Of a stretch of 64,000 nt of DNA, positions 56,806-64,000 are shown piece by piece. Source of the DNA: Streptomyces chryseus (GTDB taxonomy: Bacteria; Actinomycetota; Actinomycetes; Streptomycetales; Streptomycetaceae); assembly GCF_014650755.1 (NCBI RefSeq), contig NZ_BMVO01000001.1:558001-622000 (forward strand), written 5' to 3'. The first letter of the stretch is position 1, and every line of letters starts with the position of its first letter. A program made the translations under genes and the position numbers. The notes under the pieces were generated by a model. That model did no database searches. It was not told the DNA's origin and saw nothing but the letters and a program-made list of their open reading frames with translations.

Positions 56806-57882
56806 TCAGATCTCGATGCAGGTGCGCAGGGCCTCGCCCGTACGCATCTGGTCCAGGGCGTCGTTGATCCCGTCCAGCCGCACCCGGTGGGTGATCAGGC
56901 CCTCCAGGTCGATGCGGCCGGCGCGCCACAGCGCGACGGCCCGCTCGTACGAACGCAGCACGTCGCCGCCGCCGTACATGGACGGCAGGATCCGCTTCTC
57001 GTCGAAGAACAGCTCGAACATGTTGACCTGGAAGAGGTCGTCCATCGCACCCGCGCCGACGACGCACAAGGTGCCGCCGCGCCGGGTCGTCTCGTACGCG
57101 GTCCGGGCGGTGGCCGCCCGGCCGACGACCTCGAAGACGTAGTCGAAGCCCTCCCCCGCCGTGACGCGCTGCTTGGCGTCGGCGAGTTCGTCCGGCGCGA
57201 CGGCTTCGGTGGCGCCGAACCTCAGCGCCGCCTCGCGCCGGGAGGCGACCGGGTCGACGGCGACGATCTGGGCCGCGCCCTGCACCCGGGCGCCCTGGAT
57301 CGCGGAGATGCCGACGCCGCCGCAGCCGATGACGGCGACGGAAGAACCGGCTTCGACACGGGCGGTGTTGATGGCGGCGCCGAGCCCCGTCGTCACGCCG
57401 CAGCCGATCAGAGCGGCGACCTCGTACGGCAGGTCGTCGGGGATCGGGACGGCGCAGCCCGCGTCGACGACGACCTCCTCGGCGAAGGTGCCGGTCCCGG
57501 CGAAGCCGAAGACGTCACCGCCGGGCCTCTTGAAGTTGGGGGTGCCGGCGTTCATGAGCCCGGCGAGGCACAGGTGCGTCTGGCCGCGTTTGCAGGACGG
57601 GCAGGCGCCGCAGGCGGGCAGCCAGCAGACGAGGACCCGGTCGCCCCGGCTGATCCCGGTGACGCCGTCGCCGACGTCGGTCACCTCGCCCGCGCCCTCG
57701 TGCCCGGGGACGAAGGGGGCGGGCTGCGGCAGTACGCCGCTCATCGCGGAGAGGTCGGAGTGGCACAGGCCGGTGGCCCGTACGCGGATCTTGACCTTGC
57801 CGGGGCCGAAGCCCACCGCCTCGACGTCGTCGAGGACTTCGAGCTTGTCCTGCCCTGTCTCGTGCAGTACGGCTGCGCGCAC
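56806..57882 (-). CDS. Zinc-dependent alcohol dehydrogenase (class III-like)
   Basis: A 358-residue NAD-dependent alcohol/aldehyde oxidoreductase of the medium-chain family. Catalytic zinc ligands: Cys in TGLCHSDL (about C40), GHEGAGEV (His61-Glu62), and a later Cys in LIGCGVTTGLG; structural zinc: four Cys in CGACPSCKRGQTHLC. The cofactor site is GSSVAVIGCGGVGISAIQGA. It resembles the mycothiol- or S-hydroxymethyl-type class III group, but the true substrate here may be an alcohol from the same breakdown route as its neighbours. ATG 57882 lies 27 bases after the MaoC gene stop. Confidence 0.92.
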   Translation of the reverse strand: MRAAVLHETGQDKLEVLDDVEAVGFGPGKVKIRVRATGLCHSDLSAMSGVLPQPAPFVPGHEGAGEVTDVGDGVTGISRGDRVLVCWLPACGACPSCKRGQTHLCLAGLMNAGTPNFKRPGGDVFGFAGTGTFAEEVVVDAGCAVPIPDDLPYEVAALIGCGVTTGLGAAINTARVEAGSSVAVIGCGGVGISAIQGARVQGAAQIVAVDPVASRREAALRFGATEAVAPDELADAKQRVTAGEGFDYVFEVVGRAATARTAYETTRRGGTLCVVGAGAMDDLFQVNMFELFFDEKRILPSMYGGGDVLRSYERAVALWRAGRIDLEGLITHRVRLDGINDALDQMRTGEALRTCIEI

Positions 57883-57909
57883 GGTACGGCTCCCTTCACG
57901 GACTTCGGG

Positions 57910-58764
57910 TCAGCTGTGTACGACGGTGGTGTCGGCCAGGACCGGCGCGTCGTCCCGCTCCACGGCGGTGACCGACACCTGGACGCGCCCCGGCGACTTC
58001 CACATCCGCAGGCGCAGGGTCTCGCCGGGGAAGGCGACCCCGGCGAAGCGGGTGCTGTACGCGAGGACGCGCGTGACGTCGCCGCCGAGCACGGTGTCGA
58101 CGACGGCCTTGAGCGTCATGCCGTACGAGCACAGGCCGTGCAGGATCGGCCGGTCGAAGCCGGCGAGCTTCGCGAACTCGGGGTCGGCGTGCAGGGGGTT
58201 CCAGTCGCCGGACAGGCGGTAGAGGAGGGCCTGGTCCTCCCGTACCTGCCGCAGCGCTTCGGCGTCCGGTGCGCGGGTGGGCCGCTCGGTGCGGGCGGAC
58301 GGGCCGCGCTCGCCGCCGAAGCCGCCTTCGCCGCGTACGAAGATCTGGGCGTCGCTGGTCCACAGCGGCCCGTCGTCGTCTGCGGTCTCGGAGCGCAGGA
58401 CAATGACCGCCGCCTTGCCCTTGTCGTACACCGCCTGGACCGTGGACGTCTGCACCGCCCGGCCCTTCACCGGGATCGGCCGGTGCAGCTCGATGCTCTG
58501 GCCGCCGTGCAGGACGTGGGCGAGGTCCACGTCGATGCCCGGCGCCGAGAGGCCGCCGACCACCGCCATGCCGGCGCCGGCGACGGTGGCGAAGCTGGGC
58601 AGGACGTGCAGCCTCGATTCGAGGGTGTAGCGCAGCTCGTCGGGGTCGGTGGCGGGGGTGCCCGCGCCGAGGCCGAGGTGGTAGAGCTGGACGTCCTTGT
58701 GGTCCCAGGCGATCTCGGCGCTGCGGGGTTGGGCCGCGACGGCCTTTGCGGCATCGATGGGCAT
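57910..58764 (-). CDS. MaoC-like 2-enoyl-CoA hydratase (hydratase 2)
   Basis: A 284-residue double hot-dog hydratase, as in the hydratase 2 domain of MFE-2: it adds water to trans-2-enoyl-CoA to give (R)-3-hydroxyacyl-CoA. The N-terminal half is a decayed hot-dog (WDHKDVQLYHLGLGAG, the shared sequence of this group), and the active hydratase motif is in the second: YRLSGDWNPLHADPEFAKLAGFDRPILHGLCSYG, including the D-N-P-L-H site. ATG 58764 has AAGGAG about 10 bases upstream. First gene of a three-gene operon with ADH and SDR; a KstR-like palindrome lies 95-113 bases upstream. Confidence 0.92.
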   Translation of the reverse strand: MPIDAAKAVAAQPRSAEIAWDHKDVQLYHLGLGAGTPATDPDELRYTLESRLHVLPSFATVAGAGMAVVGGLSAPGIDVDLAHVLHGGQSIELHRPIPVKGRAVQTSTVQAVYDKGKAAVIVLRSETADDDGPLWTSDAQIFVRGEGGFGGERGPSARTERPTRAPDAEALRQVREDQALLYRLSGDWNPLHADPEFAKLAGFDRPILHGLCSYGMTLKAVVDTVLGGDVTRVLAYSTRFAGVAFPGETLRLRMWKSPGRVQVSVTAVERDDAPVLADTTVVHS

Positions 58765-58858
58765 GGGGATGCTGCTCCTTGATGGATGGAAGACCTCGGC
58801 GCGGCCGTCCGCACCGTCGGCCGCACCGAGGTCGTACGGGACCGGCCGCCGACCGCCC

Positions 58859-58877
58859 GTTCTAGAACGCGTTCTAG
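58859..58877 (-). promoter_or_regulatory. KstR-like operator
   Basis: CTAGAACGCGTTCTAG (58862-58877) is a perfect 16-bp palindrome, overlapped on one side by a second, GTTCTAGAAC (58859-58868). Its core TAGAACGCGTTCTA fits TnnAACnnGTTnnA, recalled as the KstR consensus of mycobacterial cholesterol-degradation genes. It lies about 100 bases ahead of the MaoC gene; TATACAT on the minus strand (about 58890-58896) may be the -10, so a bound repressor would block elongation. Confidence 0.65.
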
Positions 58878-59119
58878 GCCGATGGGGCCTATGTATAACG
58901 CACCCCGCGGTGGTTGGGAAGACACCGTGCTGACGCATCGTCAGGTACGCGCCGGCGCGCCGGGGAGGCGGGCGCGGGACGCCTGTCCCCAGCCGGGTCG
59001 GGACCGGGTTCGACAGCTCACCCGTACGCGTATGGTCTCGTCGATGTACGGCTCACGGACACGGGCCGGGGCATAGGCTCCGACCGGCCCGCCGGTACCG
59101 ACTCGAACTGGAGCCACCC

Positions 59120-59557
59120 GTGATCAGAGTTCTCCTCGCCGAGGACCCGGGCATGACGCGCGGCGCTCTCGCCCGGCTGCTCGGCCTGGAGGCGGACATC
59201 GAGGTCGTCGCCCAGGTCGCGGCGGGCGACGAGATCGTGGACGCCGCCCTGGTCTCCCGCCCCGACGTGGCGCTCCTGGACATCGAACTCCCCGGCCTCA
59301 GCGGCCTCGACGCCGCGGCGCTGCTGCGCGACGAGGCGCCGGACTGCCGGGTCGTCATCCTCACCACGTTCGCCAGGCCCGGCTACCTGCGGCGGGCGCT
59401 GGAGGCGGGCGCGGCGGGCCTGCTGGTCAAGGACGGCCCGGTGCGGGAGCTGGCCGCGACGATCCGCCGGGTGCTGACCGGCGAGACCGTCGTCGACCCG
59501 GCCCTCGCCGCCGCCGACGCCGGTCCGGGGCCCGACCCGCTCACCGCCCGCCAGTGA
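59120..59557 (+). pseudogene. NarL-type response regulator lacking its DNA-binding domain
   Basis: Receiver domain only: 145 residues. The phospho-accepting Asp is D54 (VALLDIELPG), with acidic partners at 8-9 (LLAEDP), Thr 82-83 and Lys 104 (LLVKDG). The protein then reads DPALAAADAGPGPDPLTAR, the exact beginning of a LuxR-type helix-turn-helix, and stops (CAG TGA). Relatives run on for about 60 more residues. The MFS gene stop on the other strand is only 12 bases away, so the lost part was probably deleted. The usual histidine kinase gene is also missing. The receiver itself is intact, so it might still act as a phosphate sink. GTG 59120 has GGAG upstream. Confidence 0.78.
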
Positions 59558-59569
59558 GCCGTGCTCGCG

Positions 59570-61021
59570 TCACGTTCGCTGCGTACGGCGCGGCAGCCAC
59601 ACCAGCATCAGCAGGACTCCCCCGAGCAGCGCGCCCGCCCCGACCCGGAACGCGAGGGCGTACCCGGCCGTCAGGGCCTCCGGGGTGGCGGCGCCCGCCG
59701 TACGGGAGGCCGCGACCGTCGACAGCACCGCGAGGCCCAGCGCGCCGCCCATCGTGCGCGAGGTGTTGATGAGCCCGGACAGCAGGCCGGCGTCGCCCGC
59801 ACCGCCGCCCGACGTGGCGAGGGAGGCCAGCGGGGTCGACGCGAGACCCGCGCCGACCATCATCACGACGCCGGGGCCGAGGACGGCGGTGAGGTACGGC
59901 CCTCCGGCACTCATCGTGGACTGCCACGCCATGCCGCCGGCCGCGACCAGCGTCCCGGTGATCGCGACCCGGCCCGCACCGGCCCTGGCCATGAGGCGCG
60001 GGGCGAGCTTCGAGCCGATCACGATGGCCAGCGAGCTGGGCACCAGGGCGAGCCCGGCGCCGAGCGGGGTGTAACCCAGGACGTTCTGGGCGTACAGCGT
60101 CATGAAGAACCACATGCAGAACAGCGCGGAGCCGTTCACGAACATGGCCGCGTTCGCCGCCGACACCGCGCGTACGCGGAAGAACTTCAGCGGCATCAGC
60201 GGCGCCTTCGTCCGGGCCTCCACCGCCACGAAGACACCGAGCAGCGCGAGTCCCGTCACCAGCGGCACCACGGTCGCGGCTGCCGCCCAGCCCTGCGCCT
60301 CGGTCTGCACGATGCCGTACGCGAGGGTCGCGAGCCCGGCGGTGACCAGCAGCGCGCCGGGCAGGTCCAGCCGGCGCCCGTCCCTGGCGTGGCTCTCGAC
60401 GAGCCACAGGGCGGCGCAGGCCAGGACCAGCGCGCCGACGGGCACGTTGATCAGCAGGACCCAGCGCCAGGACAGCGCGTCCGTCAGTACGCCGCCGACA
60501 AGCCCGCCCGCGGCCCCGCCGCCCGCGCCGACCGCCGACCACGTCCCTATGGCGCGGTTCCTGGCGGGGCCTTCGGGGACGGCGGAGGTGAGGATGGTGA
60601 GCGTCGCCGGGGCCAGCACCGCCGCGCCGAGGCCCTGCGCCGCGCGGGCGGCCAGCAGGTGCCAGTCCTCCTGGGCGAGCCCGCCGGCGAGGGAGGCGGC
60701 GGTGAACAGGCCGAGGCCGGTCAGGAAGGTCCGCTTGCGGCCGAAGAGGTCGGCCGCGCGGCCGCCGAGGAGCATGAAGCCGGCGAAGGCGATCGCGTAG
60801 GCGTTGACCACCCACTGCAGGCCGATCGCGCTGAGCGCCAGATCGGCGCGCATCGACGGCAGCGCGACGTTGACCACCGACACGTCGAGGACGACGAGGA
60901 ACTGGCCCGCGCAGGCGGCGAGGACGACCGCCCAGGTGCGGGACGGCTTGCGGGCGGCGGGGAGGCGGGTTGCGGAGACCTGGCCGGAAGGCGACGAGGA
61001 GGCGTGGACCATGGGTGTCAT
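59570..61021 (-). CDS. DHA2-type (14-helix) MFS multidrug exporter
   Basis: A 483-residue drug:proton antiporter of the EmrB/QacA group. Its N-terminus WAVVLAACAGQFLVVLDVSVVNVALPSM carries the group's helix 1 Asp and motif D (LDVSVVNVALP); loop 2-3 is LLGGRAADLFGRKRTFLTGL; motif C and DHA2-specific ISWRWVLLINVP-like segment is LSWRWVLLINVPVGAL. Fourteen hydrophobic stretches are counted. ATG 61021 is used, with no strong ribosome site; ATG 61012 is an alternative. The IS element inserted 115 bases upstream separates it from the thiolase side. It is convergent with the truncated response regulator. Confidence 0.92.
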   Translation of the reverse strand: MTPMVHASSSPSGQVSATRLPAARKPSRTWAVVLAACAGQFLVVLDVSVVNVALPSMRADLALSAIGLQWVVNAYAIAFAGFMLLGGRAADLFGRKRTFLTGLGLFTAASLAGGLAQEDWHLLAARAAQGLGAAVLAPATLTILTSAVPEGPARNRAIGTWSAVGAGGGAAGGLVGGVLTDALSWRWVLLINVPVGALVLACAALWLVESHARDGRRLDLPGALLVTAGLATLAYGIVQTEAQGWAAAATVVPLVTGLALLGVFVAVEARTKAPLMPLKFFRVRAVSAANAAMFVNGSALFCMWFFMTLYAQNVLGYTPLGAGLALVPSSLAIVIGSKLAPRLMARAGAGRVAITGTLVAAGGMAWQSTMSAGGPYLTAVLGPGVVMMVGAGLASTPLASLATSGGGAGDAGLLSGLINTSRTMGGALGLAVLSTVAASRTAGAATPEALTAGYALAFRVGAGALLGGVLLMLVWLPRRTQRT

Positions 61022-61129
61022 GCTCGCAGCAACCACGTGCCCCGTACATCCGCGTTCCGCGCCGCGTGGCGTCGGCCGGGACGCCCGGCCCCCGCCGTCG
61101 CCCGGTGGGAGCCCCGCGCGGACGGTCGC

Positions 61130-61135
61130 CCTAGT
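61130..61135. repeat. Left target-site duplication of the IS element
   Basis: CCTAGT directly abuts the left inverted repeat; the identical CCTAGT lies at 62207-62212 beyond the right end. Confidence 0.85.
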
Positions 61136-62206
61136 TGTATTGCCCCGGGAGGTTGTGTACGGGTGATGCAGGTCTCGGCTGAGGGATCTTGAACGGGTAA
61201 GGGCCTTCCGGGTTCGGTGTGGATTGCGACATCTCCACCGAACGACGAAAGGCCCTCGTGCCCCACCGTAATGCACCCCTGACCGAGACCGGACGGCTGC
61301 GCCTGGCCCGCTGCGTGGTCGAGGACGGCTGGCCGCTGCGCCGGGCCGCCGAACGCTTCCAGGTCTCGCCCACCACCGCCCAGCGGTGGGCCACCCGCTA
61401 CCGAGTTCTGGGCGAGGCCGGGATGGCGGACCTTTCCTCCCGCCCGCATCACAGCCCCCGGCGAACCCCGACCCGCACCGAACGCCGGATCATCAAGGTG
61501 CGCCTCCTGCGTCGCTGGGGACCGGCCCGGATCGCTCACCTGCTCGGCCTGGTCCCCTCGACCGTGCACCGTGTCCTGACCCGCTTCAAACTGGCCCGCC
61601 TGACCCACCTGGACCGGGCCACCGGCCGGGCAGTGCGCCGCTACGAACGCTCCACACCAGGCGAGTTGGTACACGTGGACATCAAGAAACTCGGCAACAT
61701 CCCCGATGGCGGAGGCCACAAGGCGCTCGGCCGCCAGGCCGGCCGCAAGACACGGTCCGGCGCCGGCTACAGCTACATCCACACCGCCGTCGACGACCAC
61801 TCCCGCCTCGCCTACAGCGAGATCCACGACGACGAGAAGAAGGAAACCGCGACCGCCTTCTGGACCCGGGCGAACGCGTTCTTCACCACCGCCGGGATCA
61901 CCGTCGAGCGCGTCCTGACCGACAACGGCTCCTGCTACCGCTCACGCGACTGGCGCGATGCCCTGGCGGCGGCCGGGATCGCCCACAAGCGAACCCGGCC
62001 CTACCGGCCGCAGACCAACGGCAAGGTCGAACGCCTCAACCGCACCCTGCTCGACGAATGGGCCTACGCCCGCCCCTACCGATCAGAACAAGAACGACGC
62101 GACGCCTTCCCACACTGGCTCCACACCTACAATCACCACCGCGGACACACCGCGCTCGCAGGCAAACCACCCGCCAGCCGCGTCCCCAACCTCACAGGGC
62201 AATACA
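61136..62206 (+). mobile_element. IS481-family insertion sequence, complete
   Basis: A 1,071-bp element. Left inverted repeat TGTATTGCCCCGGGAGGTTG (from 61136) and right inverted repeat, read inward, TGTATTGCCCTGTGAGGTTG (from 62206 back) agree at 19 of 22 positions. A 6-bp target duplication, CCTAGT, flanks it on both sides. It holds one transposase gene of full length with the DDE triad and a leader hairpin. The clean duplication and the intact ends indicate a recent or still active insertion. It landed precisely at the stop codon of a small carbohydrate-binding gene. Confidence 0.93.
61201..61255 (+). promoter_or_regulatory. Hairpin masking the transposase ribosome site
   Basis: GGGCCTT (61201-61207) pairs with AAGGCCC (61249-61255), and GTTCGGTG (61212-61219) pairs with CACCGAAC (61236-61243). 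The transposase ribosome site AAAGG (61248-61252) lies in the outer stem, immediately ahead of GTG 61258. It should hold translation down, above all on transcripts that read into the element from outside. Confidence 0.55.
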
Positions 62207-62211
62207 CCTAG
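61258..62211 (+). CDS. IS481-family transposase
   Basis: A 317-residue DDE transposase. N-terminal helix-turn-helix domains are seen in CVVEDGWPLRRAAERFQVSPTTAQRWATRYR and GLVPSTVHRVLTRFKLARL. The integrase-type catalytic triad is D141 (LVHVDIKKLG), D222 (LTDNGSCYRS) and E258 (TNGKVERLNRTL). All three are present and no frameshift is seen, so it should be active. The GTG at 61258 has AAAGG upstream in a hairpin. The last codon (ACC) and the stop (TAG) come partly from the flanking CCTAGT, so the reading frame crosses the right end of the element by five bases. Confidence 0.95.
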   Translation: MPHRNAPLTETGRLRLARCVVEDGWPLRRAAERFQVSPTTAQRWATRYRVLGEAGMADLSSRPHHSPRRTPTRTERRIIKVRLLRRWGPARIAHLLGLVPSTVHRVLTRFKLARLTHLDRATGRAVRRYERSTPGELVHVDIKKLGNIPDGGGHKALGRQAGRKTRSGAGYSYIHTAVDDHSRLAYSEIHDDEKKETATAFWTRANAFFTTAGITVERVLTDNGSCYRSRDWRDALAAAGIAHKRTRPYRPQTNGKVERLNRTLLDEWAYARPYRSEQERRDAFPHWLHTYNHHRGHTALAGKPPASRVPNLTGQYT

Positions 62212-62212
62212 T
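62207..62212. repeat. Right target-site duplication of the IS element
   Basis: CCTAGT, identical to 61130-61135. It includes the TAG stop codon of the transposase (62209-62211, plus strand) and, on the minus strand, the TAG stop of the small carbohydrate-binding gene (62208-62210). Confidence 0.85.
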
Positions 62213-62369
62213 CGGCGTCCCGCTGCCACGTCTTGACGGTCGTCTTCGGGTTGGACGCGGAGTTCGACGTGTGCGACACCAGGCAGCGGTACTGCTTACC
62301 CAGGTGGGCGACCCGGTCGTTCACCGAGTACCGCCGGTTTACTTTCCACTCCGAGAATCCCGCTGCCAT
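62208..62369 (-). CDS. Small carbohydrate-binding (CBM5/12-like) protein
   Basis: A 53-residue single module. The sequence has FSEWKVNRRYSVNDRVAHLG, then KQYRCLVSHTSNSASNPKTT and VKTWQRD. This is the pattern of ChiC/chitinase-type carbohydrate-binding modules: an aromatic opening, a GKxYxC strand, SHTS, and a closing W. There is no signal peptide and no catalytic domain. ATG 62369 has GAAAGGG about 8 bases upstream. Its TAG stop falls in the target duplication of the IS element, so the insertion left the protein whole. It follows the thiolase gene on the same strand. A chitin- or phage-tail-type binding role is inferred from the fold only. Confidence 0.7.
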   Translation of the reverse strand: MAAGFSEWKVNRRYSVNDRVAHLGKQYRCLVSHTSNSASNPKTTVKTWQRDAD

Positions 62370-62387
62370 GAGTCGACGCCCTTTCAC

Positions 62388-62410
62388 CGGACCGGCCCGA
62401 TGCCGGTCCG
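62388..62410 (-). terminator. Hairpin after the thiolase gene
   Basis: CGGACCGG (62388-62395) and CCGGTCCG (62403-62410) form a perfect 8-bp stem with a 7-base loop, between the thiolase stop and the small carbohydrate-binding gene. Confidence 0.5.
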
Positions 62411-62435
62411 CCCGTATCCTCCCACGGCCCGCGCG

Positions 62436-63629
62436 TCACGCCCGCAGCAGCGTCACCACCGCCGCTCCGCCCAGTCCGATGTTGTGCGCCAGCCCCACCC
62501 GCGCGCCCTCGACCTGCCGCGCCCCCGCCTCGCCCCGCAGCTGCCAGGTCAGCTCCGCCGCCTGCGCGAGGCCGGTCGCCCCCAGGGGGTGCCCCTTGGA
62601 GATCAGACCGCCGGAGGGGTTGACGACCCAGCGGCCCCCGTACGTCGTCGCGCCGCTCTCCACGAGCTTGCCGGACTCGCCCTCACGGCACATGCCCAGC
62701 GCCTCGTACGTCAGCAGCTCGTTGACGGAGAAGCAGTCGTGCAGCTCGACCACGTCGACGTCCTCGATACCGAGGCCGGACGCCCGGTACACCTGGAGCG
62801 CGGCGGCCCGCGACATCGGCCGGCCGACGACGTCGACGCAGGAACCGGACGCGAAGGACTCCTCGGTGTCGGTCGTCATCGCCTGCGCGACGATCTCGAC
62901 GGCCCGGTCGTGCAGACCGTGCCGGACCAGGAAGCGCTCGGACACCACGAGCGCGGCGGCTGCCCCGTCGGAGGTGGGAGAGCACTGGAGCTTGGTGAGC
63001 GGCCGGTGGACGGTCCTGGCGGCGAGGATCTCCTCGACCGTCCACACGTCCCGGAACTGGGCGTTGGGGTTGTCCGCCGAGTGCCGGTGGTTCTTGGCCG
63101 CGACCGCCGCGAGCTGCGCCTCCGTCGTGCCGTACCGCTCCATGTGCTCGCGCGCCGCGTTGCCGAAGATCTGCGCGGTGGGCGGGGTCGCCTCGAAGCC
63201 GTGGGCGGCGGCCATGACGCCGTAGTGACGGGCGACGGGTGACGTGGCGAAGTCGCCGCCGTCCGAACCGCCGCCCAGCGCCCCGCGCTTCATCTTCTCG
63301 AAGCCCAGCGCCAGCACGCAGTCGCTGAGGCCGCCCTCGACGAACTGCCGCGCCGTCATGAGCGCCGTGGAGCCGGTGGCGCAGTTGTTGTTGACGTTGT
63401 AGACCGGGACGCCGGACAGGCCGAGTTCGTACGCCGCCCGCTGACCGGCGGTCGACGCCTGGAAGCAGTATCCGGCGACGACCTGCTGAACCTCGTCGTA
63501 CGTGGTCCCGGCGTCGGCCAGCGAGCGGGCACCGGCCTCCTTCGCCATGTCCCAGTACTGCCAGTCACGGCTCTCGGGCTTCTCGAACTTCGTCATCCCG
63601 ACACCGACGACGTACGCCTTCGCGCTCAC
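62436..63629 (-). CDS. SCP2-type thiolase / lipid-transfer protein
   Basis: A 397-residue thiolase-fold enzyme of the sterol carrier protein X group, which splits 3-ketoacyl-CoA (or acts as an aldolase partner) in breakdown of branched or steroid side chains. The family features are VYNVNNNCATGSTALM (nucleophile C83), VDVVELHDCFSVNELL (active-site His), and GGLISKGHPLGATGLAQ. The GTG at 63629 follows GGGGAG. It lies 13 bases after the acyl-CoA dehydrogenase gene on the same strand, in one operon. With the MaoC, SDR and ADH genes further along it suggests beta-oxidation of an unusual acyl chain. Confidence 0.92.
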   Translation of the reverse strand: MSAKAYVVGVGMTKFEKPESRDWQYWDMAKEAGARSLADAGTTYDEVQQVVAGYCFQASTAGQRAAYELGLSGVPVYNVNNNCATGSTALMTARQFVEGGLSDCVLALGFEKMKRGALGGGSDGGDFATSPVARHYGVMAAAHGFEATPPTAQIFGNAAREHMERYGTTEAQLAAVAAKNHRHSADNPNAQFRDVWTVEEILAARTVHRPLTKLQCSPTSDGAAAALVVSERFLVRHGLHDRAVEIVAQAMTTDTEESFASGSCVDVVGRPMSRAAALQVYRASGLGIEDVDVVELHDCFSVNELLTYEALGMCREGESGKLVESGATTYGGRWVVNPSGGLISKGHPLGATGLAQAAELTWQLRGEAGARQVEGARVGLAHNIGLGGAAVVTLLRA

Positions 63630-63642
63630 GGCGGAGCTCCCC

Positions 63643-64000
63643 TCAGTCACGCGGCAGGCCGAGCAGGCGCTCGGCCACGACATTGAGCTGGACCTGGGTC
63701 GTGCCGCCCGCGATCGTCAGGCAGCGCGACATCAGGAACCCGTGCACGGCCCGCTCGCCGGCCCCTTCACGCACCGCGCCTTCGGGCCCGAGCAGTTCGA
63801 GGGCCAGTTCCGCGACCTTCTGCTGGTGCGCCGTCTGGACGAGTTTGCGTACGCTCGCTCCCGCGCCCGGATCGAGGCCCGACACCTGCCGCGTCGTCGT
63901 GCGCAGCCCGATGCAGGCCAGGGCGTGCGCCTCGGCGACGAGCGCACCGACGCGCACCCGGTACGCGTCGTCGAGTCCGGCGGACCGTGCGATCAGCGCT
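63643..64000 (-). CDS. Acyl-CoA dehydrogenase, C-terminal part
   Basis: The final 118 codons of an FAD-dependent acyl-CoA dehydrogenase; the start is beyond the right edge. The helical C-domain is recognisable: VRVGALVAEAHALACIGLRTTTRQVSG, KLVQTAHQQKVAELALELLGPEG, and the family ending SRCLTIAGGTTQVQLNVVAERLLGLPRD, where GGTTQVQ holds the FAD contact. It would introduce the 2,3 double bond in an acyl-CoA. In steroid breakdown such enzymes work as pairs of two subunits; here the partner is not visible. First gene seen of the thiolase operon. Confidence 0.93.
   Translation of the reverse strand, partial: ALIARSAGLDDAYRVRVGALVAEAHALACIGLRTTTRQVSGLDPGAGASVRKLVQTAHQQKVAELALELLGPEGAVREGAGERAVHGFLMSRCLTIAGGTTQVQLNVVAERLLGLPRD

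Noticed and set aside
1..64000. CRISPR array, prophage or tRNA gene
   Set aside because: No regularly spaced 25-40-base repeats, no phage structural genes and no cloverleaf were seen on either strand.

Overview
The window is high-GC actinobacterial DNA and almost certainly comes from a Streptomyces chromosome. The codon third positions are nearly all G or C. The gene set also fits: glnE, a GlnA-type ligase, an AfsR/SARP-like regulator, F420-linked enzymes, a DmdR/IdeR-type iron box, many GTG starts, many promoters that look leaderless, and many short convergent overlaps. Gene order resembles the core-chromosome neighbourhood around glnE, nadE and panB of S. coelicolor; that comparison is from memory, not computed.

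Layout. 1-6.4 kb: start of glnE, a secreted PIG-L deacetylase with a propeller-like tail, a flavin-binding PPOX protein, a methyltransferase and a GlnA-like ligase that lacks the adenylylation tyrosine. 6.7-9.4 kb: a small MerR regulator, a cold-shock protein with a structured leader, and a DEAD-box RNA helicase. 9.4-15.5 kb: small membrane and VOC proteins, an F420-type oxidoreductase, a DUF3105/DUF305 pair behind a small Cys/His-containing exported protein, an alpha/beta hydrolase and a DUF998 protein. 15.7-21.2 kb: nadE (apparently leaderless), an MFS exporter, an EEP phosphatase/nuclease and panB. 21.2-27.2 kb: a DrrAB-like ABC exporter preceded by four tandem 11-bp repeats, convergent to a large AfsR/SARP-type regulator. 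27.2-33.8 kb: an M50 protease, NADPH:F420 reductase, an MFS exporter, methionine aminopeptidase, and an iron-regulated heme oxygenase.

34-47 kb: a lipoprotein, a stand-alone prim-pol domain protein, a TetR regulator with a clear operator, a DDAH-like enzyme, Rsm22, Bcr/CflA, Gfo/Idh/MocA, PhoD-type phosphatase, an SDR, a PhzF protein, a secreted lamin-tail protein and the RNase P RNA gene (minus strand). 47-55.7 kb: a Uma2 protein, an RNB exoribonuclease, YaaA, KDPG aldolase, a dispersed-repeat stretch, the three-gene set Nif3 / zinc-ribbon / RNase H-phosphatase, a propeller-like protein and a 50-aa basic protein. 55.8-64 kb: a lipid/steroid-like degradation region (SDR, Zn-alcohol dehydrogenase, MaoC, SCP2-type thiolase, acyl-CoA dehydrogenase) with a KstR-like palindrome. 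It is interrupted by a response regulator that has lost its DNA-binding domain, a DHA2 exporter and an intact 1,071-bp IS481-type element with a 6-bp target duplication.

How the parts may work together. The clearest regulatory links visible in the DNA are: the iron box on heme oxygenase; the TetR operator on its own gene; the heptamer repeats that could let the neighbouring AfsR-like protein control the ABC exporter; and the KstR-like site ahead of the MaoC-ADH-SDR operon. No clearly unprecedented multi-gene system was found. The best candidates for new biology are the 11-bp repeat/AfsR-like/ABC unit, the small exported protein with DUF3105/DUF305, and the CTG-initiated, stop-overlapping zinc-ribbon gene.
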